Source: Paragordius varius (taxonomy: Eukaryota > Nematomorpha). Taken from it: a DNA stretch of 64,000 nt. Under the pieces are notes generated by a model. That model was not told the DNA's origin. It saw only the letters and a program-made list of their open reading frames with translations, and ran no database searches. Position 1 is the first letter of the stretch. Every line of letters begins with the position of its first letter. The stretch spans positions 11,036,001 through 11,100,000 of the forward strand of contig OZ176050.1 of assembly GCA_964247055.1 (NCBI GenBank). Reading direction: 5' to 3'. Shown here piece by piece: positions 33,710 to 44,183 of the stretch. Both the position numbers and the translations under genes were made by a program.

Positions 33710-36700
33710 AAAAAATTATAAAGCCTTACGTTATTTCCCCCAATTGCTTCAAACTATATAATGGGGTGCATTTTAATTATAGTCTGACCGCCAAATTTAT
33801 AAAAAGTGAAAATACGTTCTCTTTAAAAATCCCTAGGACAATTATTGAATTTCAAAGGTCTCATTACCGAAACGCTTATAGTAATATTTAAATTTAGTTT
33901 TTTGCAAAAGAACTAATTTTCACTGGATGGGACTAACCAAAGGGACTTATTACCGAAAGTAGTTTGACTATATCGGCTCATTTTTGTATACAATCAACCC
34001 TTTTTTGAGTGACTCTTTTTTACTTTTTATGTGATATAAGTTTTTCCAACTTTTTTGTGCAATTGTTACATGGTATTTTAATGATTGGTTATTTTTCAAT
34101 TTTTTGCTGTTTTATTTATCTGCTATCGTTATATTATTACCCATTATATCAACAAAATATTTATATTTTTAGAAAATATATTTTGTAAAATTTATAAGTT
34201 ACAACAATCGTATTTTTTTAAAATTAATAGATTTCAGATTAAATTTATTGATTTTAAAACCTTTAAAAACATATAGGTAGGATTGGTATTGAAAAATAAT
34301 TTAAATTCTTAAAAAAAAATTACAATAATGTTGCTAGAATTTTTCATTTTCAGAAAAATTATACGCTTTAATGGCAAATTTAAAAGGTTTGTACCAAAGT
34401 TTAATGAAGGCTACATTCAAATACTGTATATGGGAATAAGTTTGAATTAATGTGTAATCAGCCGTTACATATAACCTTGGGGCAGAATGCCTAGGCGTGG
34501 TAATCCGTTATTTTCCCTGTACGTGATTAAGGAGAATTTTTTTTGCCTATTTACTGTTAACCAATAAAAAAAGTTAACAAAATATCTGAAAAAACTATTT
34601 CGGGAATTTTGTGCGTTCCCCTGCACCACACAAAAAGAAGTTTGACTGTATATACTTTTGAGTTTGAATGGGTGTACACATTTTCTTAGAAATGGCTTCA
34701 AGCAAAATTTTCATTCTCATTTAATTTCAACAGTAAACTCTAAATAGGCCTTTTACAGAAAATGATTATAAATCTTAATTACTTTAGAGCTTAATGTATG
34801 AACCGAATTAACTATAACATCATGAGGATGTTTATAAGAAAAACCATTTGGATATCAAATATTTTGTCTGTTATATGCGAAAATCTACCAAGAGGTTGAG
34901 GATTAATAGATAAACGATATTTTTGACCGATCTTTAAATATTTTTAATCAAAATGCTATTTTGGGAATATAAAATTCCCTAAAATTAATTGGTATAGCCC
35001 GACAATGCACACAAAAAAATGAAGAAATATATATTTTGGTACAATGTATCAATATTCTATACTTATTTTAGTTCTGGAGCTTACGATATAAGTATATATC
35101 GTAATTACCTGACATTTAAAAAAAAATTTTGGTATCAAAAAATTTAATATATACTATCATTAGACTTGGAAAATTTATACAATGTTTGTGTTTTATTTTC
35201 TCAGCTCTAAGTTACTTATTATTGAGACCGACTGAGATCTTATGTGGTTTTGTTAATTAACCAATACGATGGCGTGTCAACCGATAGCTGTATATATAAC
35301 TCCCATTTTTCTAATCTTAATTATTGCCCACAAATTTAAGTTAGAGTTGCGTTTTCAAAATTGAAATCAAAGAGTCAAAATTCTTTACAATCATTGAATT
35401 AGATAGAAGAAGTTTTTTTAATATCTTAAAGTGTTTTTATCGATTCAAGTTTTGTTATAAAATAAAAATTAAATTGTAAAGCCACATTCGCAAATAAAAA
35501 CTTTGATGACAAAATTTCGAACATATTTTAAATTTTTATTGAATGATTTCGGTATTTCGTTTAGTTTAAGAAAACTTGGCCATTTTAGACCCGCTGATTT
35601 TGGGCGCAGTGTTATGGAAGAAGATCATTTCAAAAAAACCTAATTTTTTTATGAAAACTTTGCAATTTTTAAGACCATTTATTTTGAAATCTAGCAAAAT
35701 TTTATAATTATAAAAACGCTTTCCTACAGTATATAAAAGTTATAATTATTATGTGAATTTATAGATTTTTAAATATTTACCTATATCAAAATTTGGCATA
35801 ATTTAATTTTAACAACAGTTTTAATTATAATTTTTATGCTATTAGTATTCCATAAAATTTATTTTGCTCAATCCCTTTTTTCCGTCAAAAAGGATATTAG
35901 CTCATCTCAACGAGTGTAAAAAAACGGGTTACCATAAGGAACTTAAATACAATATACATGTACTAGATAAACATTGTTCATTTTCGAATATAATTTAAGA
36001 TGTAATATAAAATTTTTGCACTGAACCCTATCATAGTCTTTATTAAGTTAAACGCACCCTGAATTTTTTTATTATGAACAATTACAAAACAATGTTTTTC
36101 ATTTTATCATTATTGGATATGAATACTCATAGCTTTCATAATCCGAAAAAATTTGGGGGTCACGATAGATATAAGTAATATAATATCAAAAAATTAATTT
36201 TAACCAAAATGTTGTTTTTAAGAAAAAAAATTATTAAAAAACACATCAATAGAAGCGAAATTCGTATGTTTATAAACTTGAGTTTCATAGAGCTTCGACG
36301 ATCACAAATGTAAGCGTATAAATGCAGAAATTTAAAATCGATTTTAATTTGCATCTAATTGTGAAAATGTAACGGAAATATCTTGTCGAAAAACGCTTAG
36401 TTTTGCAAATCGATTTAACTTTTTGTATAAAAGACATATAACTAACCGGTTAGGTTCCTAGGATGGCGAAATTAAACATTCGCCTTTTTAAAAAAAAGAG
36501 CTGAAATACCAAAATTTAATAATAAAAGGAATATTTTTAATTTATAAGCATAGGTTTTGGAATGCAATTAATTCGATTAAAACGTAAATATGTATTAATA
36601 CTTCTCCATCTCGAACGTTTAAATCAATGCATGCTTTCAAAAAATTTAGCAGGACTGTGCAAATATTAATAACAATAAAACCCCTATATAAATATTTTTG

Positions 36701-37794
36701 AAAGTGTACATACTTTTAATTCTGTAAGAACTAAATTTTTAGACGATTTACTTAATAAATTTTGTAGCTAATAGGTTTTATATTTTATTAATATCTATTG
36801 AATATAAAGTTTTACCTATTTTATTCCATAAATAAAAATTTATAACGAAAAAATTTTTAAAACAACTGTCTCTTATCTCTTATTAATTTATTTACCTCAA
36901 TTTTTTTCGGATTGTTAAGAAATAAAAAATAATAACCCTAAATTTAACACAATTATGTATATTATTCAAAAGTGTCCAAAGATAAATTTAAAGCGTTTAA
37001 AAAACATTAACAATTTTAATAGTGTTCCACGGAATCGGAATTACCAACCATAAAAAAGTAGTGTTTTGATATACCTGCTGTATATATGAATTCTTATATT
37101 TAACTTTGCGGTCAAGCTCAATGTATATTACATTAAAAAGCGCTTTGGAGAGGTCTGTTAATTGACACATAAAATTGGTTGCATAAATGCAAATTTTTTT
37201 TCTTAAACATAGATATAAAAATTATTTCTTTCGGCAATCATAATCTTTTTGAACCAATAATAAGGTTAAATAGATGGTATTGCTATAATTTGTGGGAAAG
37301 TATATTGTTTCCGTACAAGGGTCAGTATTTTATTAGTTATAAGGGGATTTTAATTGGTGGGATAAAATTGTATGTCATAAAGTATATTTTTTTAATGCGC
37401 ATAATAGCAAGTAAAGACAAAAATCTTTTCATATACATTGCTATTTTTTATCTGACTCTTATCTTAATTCATTAATTTACTGCAGCTCCCCCCCCCCCCT
37501 CCCCAAAAAAAATAAAAATAAAATAAAAATGTACTGCGATAGCTGAAATATTTTCTGCATATCAGGGACAAATATTGATAACATGCACTTGATATCCTAT
37601 TAAACTATAATTTGTTTCTAGTTATATTTTATAACTTAATCCTCCATATTTATCGCCCCCCTCCCCCCTCTAGATTTTTTACGTACCCTAGCACTGGTTT
37701 ACTGTATTATTAATTTTCATTACAATATAAAGATAGGCCTTAAATATCTATATTAATGAACATGTCTACATAAGCTATTCAATAATATATTATT
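33710..37794. other. AT-rich DNA, no gene seen
   Basis: No convincing exon was found. Possible transposon ends occur at about 35008 (ATGCACACAAAAAAATG) and about 35600-35620 (GATTTTGGGCGCAGTGTTAT). Two C-rich tracts lie at about 37488-37503 and 37656-37670. The open frames at 34085-34276, 34465-34701 and 37179-37475 have no splice structure or familiar motif. Confidence 0.4.
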
Positions 37795-38030
37795 GTAAGA
37801 AAGAGAAAACAAATTTCTTTCCAACTTACATACAATATCAGTAATTATTGTACACTCCTAGTTTTTCATTAATTATTGCCAAACTGCAAAGAGAATTATT
37901 GTTGGCTAATAATAGTAATTAGTGAAAAATAATTATAAGCTGCCCTTTTCTGTATATCTTACCTATTTGGCAATAATTTAAGAAAAACTAGCAATATCTA
38001 CTTACTGATACTGTAAGATATTTAGCCCTG
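37795..38030. repeat. Short inverted-repeat element (family E)
   Basis: CTAGTTTTTCATTAATTATTG (first part at about 37859) pairs with CAATAATTTAAGAAAAACTAG-type sequence at about 37975, and outer arms also pair (CTTACATACAATATCAG with CTGATACTGTAAG-like). About 230 bp, non-coding MITE type. A relative lies at about 4870-5015. Confidence 0.55.
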
Positions 38031-39639
38031 TTGCCGATCAAAAATTATTTGAGCCAATTTTCTATTAAGGGAAGGATTTTAAAAAATTAATTTTTACCGT
38101 TTGTTTGACTATGAGAGCAACTGAACCATAACGATCCAATTATGAGAGTTAGTAAGAATATCATTAGTATAATTTTATACAAAAAAATTCAAAATAAATT
38201 TTATCTAAATCAAAATTATGTAAATAGTACGGAGCCAAGGGGCATTGTACTAACAATGGCAATAAAATTTGTTATGGTTATATTACTTACTACATAAAAT
38301 AAATGTATTTTCGAGTGTTTAATATACCTGATTGTTTTCAATCAATTTTATATAAATCTACCCAGGATATATTTCCAACTTGTTTACTATTTTATAAGGC
38401 ATTAAATTTATGGTGGTACGGTACTAAATATTATATATATTATAACATATTCAAATAAAAATTATATATATATATCTAACAACATCTATTAAGTAAAAGG
38501 TTACTTTTTTCAACTATAGTTCCAATTGCTCTCCATGAAAAGGCGTTAACGTTGGCAAAAAATAATTAAATGTTATTTATTATACATTTGTATAATTATT
38601 TTTTACTGCCTCCCTATTATTGTTAAAAATTAAACACTTATAAGTACAAATCGAAGGGCTTTTACCTAGAACCCTTCAAAACCAACACTTGGTCTTTACA
38701 CATTAAGCATGAACCGGTTATGACCCGTTTTTTATGAAACCAAAAACATTAGCCCTTTTAACCGTTTAAAACATAGTGTTAAGATTTTTTTTAATTTTTT
38801 TAATCATAAGTATATTTTGATTTTTAGCAAGCAGCATTTAAGTTTTATGTATGGGTAATATATTGATAATTTTGTGATTATATCAATCAAAATTAGTTCT
38901 GTAAGAATGAAACGTAACATAACTATTCGACCGGAAAAAACTGGGAACAAACTACAAAAATAATTTGCAACCGTAATCAAGTACGGTTTTAAGTCCACCC
39001 ATAGTTTTCATTTCTGTCACTTTTTGACCGCTTTCAATGTTTTGTGAATAAATAATTTAATTATAGATAAAGCATTTGATTTTAACTTATTGAAATTATA
39101 TGGGAATGTCCATCGATTTATTTTAAAAGCACTGTGTGACAAAATAAAATTGAAAATATATGATTTTAATGCATTATTTTTGTTTGCCATCATTAATAAA
39201 GTCTTATCGAGGGGGCGAATAGCATGCACACATGTCCCAGCGCAATAATCGAAATTAATATTTATATAATATGTGTGATTTTTTGGATATTATTAAGGTA
39301 AGAGTATTAGAGGTTTTAAGTCGTTATTCCGTAACATTTTAACGATTCATATCTTGGCTCTCTCATGCATTAAAAATAGAGTGTGTCATGCTTTGAATAC
39401 ACCGGAATTCGATAATTAAAATTATTTTGCATATAATTTAAATTTAAATTCCTTAAATTCTTTTTCAATTCAAACGTGTGCATTTTTTATTGTAAAATTT
39501 GATATATTTTGTATCCTCCAAACTTTACTTTCCCCGGCTCTCTAACAGTAAAAATTTTATATATACGTGATTTCGTTAAACAACTGAATGGCACCTTTAT
39601 CTAACATGACCAGGTGAGTTGTGTTTTAAAAATATGATT
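38031..39639. other. AT-rich DNA, no gene seen
   Basis: Nothing coding was recognised; open frames at 38804-39229 (minus) lack any supporting feature. Confidence 0.4.
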
Positions 39640-39860
39640 TTTTTTGAAATAACACGGGCATCCTCGGAGGGAATGTTAGAGCCGCTGATATTTGAGTAGG
39701 GCTGGTTACCAATCTCGGACATCTCTTTTGGTCGGAGTTGAGACTTAGCTCAGTGCAAGGTCACCACCTATCATCCTGGGTTAGCGTCCCAGTCAAAGCT
39801 ACAGCTGAAACATGGTCGCACAAAGGGGTAACGTTGACGCTTGTAATGTCTAATATCTCC
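39640..39860 (+). other. GC-rich island with tRNA-like promoter boxes
   Basis: This block of about 220 bp is much richer in G+C than its surroundings. It contains ACTTAGCTCAGTGCAAGG (A-box-like) and, about 30 nt later, GGGTTAGCGTCCCAG (loosely B-box-like), preceded by a possible hairpin CTCGGAC/GTCGGAG. It could be another tRNA-derived SINE or a small structured RNA. No open frame of note. Confidence 0.35.
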
Positions 39861-40057
39861 AAAATTGGTCAGTCTCAAAGGCCATATTCATTTAGAAGCA
39901 AATAAAGATCCCTTTGCAAGATAAGATTATAAAATAAACTCTACATTTGACGCAATAAAGACCTTTGACTTTACTTTGAAGAGTAAGGACCATAACGCTG
40001 TTTCGGTTATTTAAAATCAATAATGCTTTTGCATAAACACGGCGAAATTAACATATA

Positions 40058-41307
40058 CACTGTAAAATTTTAACGAAATTTTTTTTTTCATGAGATAGCT
40101 TATGACCAGCGTATTTATTCATTTGCGGCAAAAATATTTTGTTGACCACCTAGTTTTTAAAATATTGAGAGAAAATCGAAATCGGGCAAAAAGTGAAAAT
40201 TAAGGATAATTAAGGATAATTGAAAAAATAATGATAAAATCTGAAATATTATCGTTTATTATCATTTTAGGAAATATTTACAATATATACTAAAATCATA
40301 TAGTTCGGGTTTCTATAAAATTTCAGGTCAAAAGATGGCGTTTTTCTTTTATCACACTTAAAAGACAAAATAAATTTAATGAAACTATATTAAAATAATT
40401 TTTTTTAATTATTTACTACCTAAATTCACTATTAAAATTTTAACATTCATATTTTATTCAGTATAATAAACTTCTAAATCAAAATAAAACCAAAAATATT
40501 GTTTTTAATTTTTGCATTTTTTTGTCATCTGGTTTATGAGTGTATAATAAATTTAATCTGTTTTATTTTGGATTCTCACATGATTAGGAATCATTAAGTA
40601 TGTAATTTATGCACAATAGGATTGAAAATTAGTGGAATAACCAATAATCCGTACAAATCCCAATACAAATATTAATTTGTCATAAAACAGACTTGTTAGA
40701 GGAAATTGTAAGGATTTTTTGGTTGATATTCCACTACTTTTTAATCTTATTTTGCATATACTTAATAATTCCTTATCTGTGAGAATCCAAAATAAAACAG
40801 TATACATTTTTTATACCTTCATAAACCAGATGACAAAAAAATGCAAAAATAAAAACAATATTTTTTGTTTTATTTTGATTTAGAAGTTTATTTTACTGAA
40901 TAAAATATGAATGTTAAAATTTTAATAATTAATTTAGGTAGTAAATAATTAAAAAAAAATATTTTAATATAGTTTCATTAAATTTATTTTGTCTTTTAAA
41001 TGTAATAAAAGAAAAACGCCATCTTTTGACCTGAAATTTTATAACCTTAACTATATGAATTTAGGCTATTTATATATTGAAAATATCTCCTAAAATGATA
41101 ATAAACATAATATTTCAGATTTTATCATTATTTTTTGAATTATCCTTAATTTTCACTTTTTGCCCGATTTCGAATTTCTCTCAATATTTCAAAAACTAGG
41201 TTATCAACAAATAAAAATTTTTGCGGCAAATGAATACGCTGGTCATAAGCTATCTCATGAAAAAAAAATTTTTTTGTTAAATCAAAATGATTCTTTTTTT
41301 GCACATA

Positions 41308-41310
<3 letters not shown>
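40058..41310. repeat. Foldback element family 1, copy b: 1.25-kb near-perfect palindrome
   Basis: The ends read TA-CACTGT.. and ..GCACATAGTG-TA. The whole interior is two arms of about 620 bp that pair nearly base for base around a centre near 40690 (paired blocks include TCATGAGATAGCTTATGACC, AAAAGATGGCGTTTTTC and TTTTTTTGTCATCTGGTTTA). The TA flank and CACTGTGTGCAAAA-type terminus suggest a Tc1/mariner-related non-autonomous element. High arm identity implies recent arm homogenisation or youth. Open frames inside are not genes. Confidence 0.85.

Positions 41311-41353
<43 letters not shown>
41311..41353. repeat. TA microsatellite abutting foldback copy b
   Basis: A pure TA run begins exactly where the foldback terminus ends, consistent with insertion into, or expansion of, a TA target. 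Confidence 0.85.
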
Positions 41354-41355
<2 letters not shown>

Positions 41356-41429
41356 TTTATTAATCATACTAAATTACATTAACACACCTAACATAAAGGC
41401 ATTTATTTATATATGTAGATCTAACATGA

Positions 41430-41550
41430 AACCCAACCTCCAATGTGTCTCTCCGCTCTGAAGCTTCAAGCGTAACGGGTGGGCAGGGAATGCCTTGACG
41501 GCAGGTGGCCGGCGATCTTTCGACGCCACACCCTTTATTTGTTTATAAGA
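41430..41550. other. Small GC-rich island
   Basis: About 120 bp with GGGTGGGCAGGGAATGCC, GGCAGGTGGCCGGCG and TTTCGACGCC. The GGCAGGGAA string also occurs in the SINE body at about 21625 on the opposite strand, so it may be a SINE tail. Otherwise unexplained. Confidence 0.35.
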
Positions 41551-43263
41551 GTTGTTTTTCGCCGTACTCCTTTAAGAAATAAACTGCATTAGTGCTGAGG
41601 TGACTTGTATGCTTTTTGAGATTTGGTATTTTTTTCGATTGGTATTTTGCTGGATGTTTGCAGTAATTATCATATATTAAATTTTTTTTGCATAATATCT
41701 GAGATTATTTTAAAAACACAAGCTCATTTTAACGGATTTTATGATTGTGAGATTTCTTGGAACTATGAATTTAAATCAACTCTCTTCTGTTAACCTCAAC
41801 ACACGTTGAAACCAGGTTAGCAATTATATATATATATATATATAGAAGATGGTATCGATCAGGTTTTTGTTTTAAAATTCAATATTTTGATAATTTTTTA
41901 TATAAACACTGATCTAATTATTTTATTTTTAAATATTTTATGAGTTATAAAACTTACTATCACATAAACATTTGGACGATTGCAGCACATTTAAATTCTT
42001 TGGATTCAGTTATTTGTTTTAATTCCTTTTATACGAATGCTGTTAAATTTCATTCTTGAAATATAACCTAATTGATATTGACCCAACGAAGACCATGATC
42101 GCAGACGTTAATTGGTTTTAATGCATGTTGGAGAAATTAAATTAATTCATGTAAATATCCAACAAACTAATGTGACCAATTGGTATCTGAGATCGTTACA
42201 CACCGACATTGCTGAAACGGAGATTGATTTCTGATTTCGCTAGTGCGTTATAACGAACAAAAGGGTTAGTTTGAGTCAGTTCATCTTATACGGAAATGAG
42301 ATGTGACAATTTCAAGACAGTTAACAGAACGATAGTAATGCAATCAATGTATTTCAATATATACTTTACATTATTGGTACTAACTAAAAAATTTTGAAGG
42401 GTCGAATAAAATATTTTTCTTGTTCGACAAAATTTGTATAGCTCTTTAACACATATATTTAAAACATAAAAATGTATAATTCAGGGCTATAAAAAAGTGT
42501 TTTTAGGGCTGAATGAGGCTGCGCCGCGCTTTAAGTATCACTGCTTTACACAGGTATTGGATAAGCACCGTACTATTTCAAAAGTAATGGGATGATACAA
42601 AAGTTAATGTGAATGCTTTATATTGATTTTTAAAAAGGACTCAGGACTATCATCTATCATAAAATGAAAAAAATTCTAGATGCATGTCAAAAATAAATAA
42701 ACGAGAAATGGGAAATAAAGTCAGAATGGCTAGATATTTAGGTAATAAACAGGACTCGTTCAAAGTGTAAGTAGCAAAATATTGTTAAAGAAACACGCTA
42801 ATAAGACTATCTACTAGCACAACCAGTCAATAGCAACAAAAATTCTCAAAAAACCTCATCTTAAATTTTTTCGCCACAGTTTTCGGATTTTTTACTAACT
42901 GAAAATACTGGCATATATAAATTTTTTTATTGAAATTTAATTCTAAATGTATTTAATTAATTTTAACAGTAGAAAACTGTTAAAATAAAGATAAGTAATA
43001 TATAATGATGATGAATTGGTTGTGCGTCGTTGACGTTGAGTTAATTTCATTCATTCTTGTCTATTTTAAGTCATTTGTACGAGCTTGTGTGGACGATGAG
43101 TTTGTGAACTTAAAGATGTCATCACACCAGCGCAGATAATAAAACTTTAGACAAATACTTTATAATATAATAATTTTATAAAATTTATGCACATATTTTA
43201 TAATATATGTAAATAAATATAGCTTACATACATTTGAGACAATGAAGAAAAAATTATGCCAAA
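41551..43263. other. AT-rich DNA, no gene seen
   Basis: No exon was recognised between the GC island and the 3' end of gene B. A moderately GC-rich stretch (about 42150-42340) has no open frame or repeat that I can identify. Confidence 0.4.
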
Positions 43264-44014
43264 TTAGGAACACAGGGTAGATGGTGGTGGACATAAAGGT
43301 ATTTTGCCCAATTTAAAATTGTCTGCTTTAAACTCATTTAAATCAGATTCAGATATATTTAAGGGGTTAGTATAATGTTTTGAAACATTTGATTCTGAAG
43401 CAGTGAAAGTTGTATCATTGGGCTTAAATGAGAATGACACTTCCTCAGTTTCTGTCGCTTCAGGTCCATTAATAACTGATGATGCAAACATTTGTTTAAA
43501 GAATTGTAATAATAAATTATCAGTTTTGAGACTATTATTACTTTGGTAAATGTAATGCTGCAGGTAAAAAATACATATTTACTAATTTTTGAATAACCGT
43601 ATCGTTCATGTCTACAAACATGGACATATTATTATAAATTTTATCAATATGATTTTGCAAATATTTCATAACAATGTTGTATTGATTATGGTCACAATTC
43701 ATTAAATAATATCGATATTCATCGCTAGACACATCATCAAAATCTTAAAATTATATCAAAAAAACCTGGAAGTAATATATTACAAACTGAAAAACATGTC
43801 AGTTGCCAATACATTTGACAATTAAGAAAATCTAATGCCGCTTGATATAAAGAATCCCTAAAATTATTAATATTTTTACAAAAAATAATCAAATCCTTGG
43901 TAATCCCTTTATATTAAAATTTTTTAACTGTATATGATGGTTTTCATTTAAAGGAGGATACCCTAGTATGTTAAGAAATAGAAACCATGCGGTAAAGAAT
44001 GTAAATTGCGACAT
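43264..44014 (-). CDS. Gene B: secreted protein with four ultrashort introns
   Basis: Exons 44014-43929, 43906-43880, 43857-43766, 43743-43583 and 43557-43264 join in phases 2, 2, 1, 0 into 219 codons plus TAA. Introns are 22, 22, 22 and 25 nt, all GT-AG. Exon 2 is a 27-nt microexon. The protein begins MSQFTFFTAWFLFLNILG, a clear signal peptide. A cysteine cluster (FLNCQMYWQLTCFSVCN) and an Asn/Tyr-rich helical part (YNIVMKYLQNHIDKIYNN) follow, then a Ser/Thr/Glu-rich tail with NDT, NVS and NIS glycosylation sites, ending CPPPSTLCS. Reading through any intron hits a stop or loses frame. I recognise no family. Its ATG is 169 bp from that of the cotransporter, head to head. Confidence 0.75.
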
Positions 44015-44183
44015 TTATCCCCAAATCTACATTCCCCCCGTTCGAAAAATCGGCATATGGTACGACCGCTCATTAAAATGTTATTTTATAGTATATTGTC
44101 ATCTGTTTAAAATCCTCGAAATTCAAATCAAGTTCAAGCGACGCTTATGACTTTATTTTTATTATAATTATCATTACTGCTGA
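44015..44183. promoter_or_regulatory. Shared 5' region between gene B and the cotransporter
   Basis: Only 169 bp separate the two divergent start codons, so this interval probably holds both 5' leaders and may be a bidirectional promoter, unless either gene has an upstream non-coding exon. I see no TATA box or other motif that I would name. Confidence 0.4.

Noticed and set aside
37179-37475. 98-codon plus-strand open frame
   Set aside because: AT-driven composition (Ile/Phe/Tyr/Lys), no splice context and no recognised motif.
43264-44014. Gene B as a frameshifted pseudogene or sequencing-error product
   Set aside because: Four independent repairs would be needed, yet each coincides with a GT...AG interval of 22-25 nt with consistent phase; similar short introns occur in conserved genes in the same window.
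43968-44150. 60-codon plus-strand open frame
   Set aside because: It is antisense to gene B exon 1 and its flank; the minus-strand reading has a signal peptide and matching splice phases.
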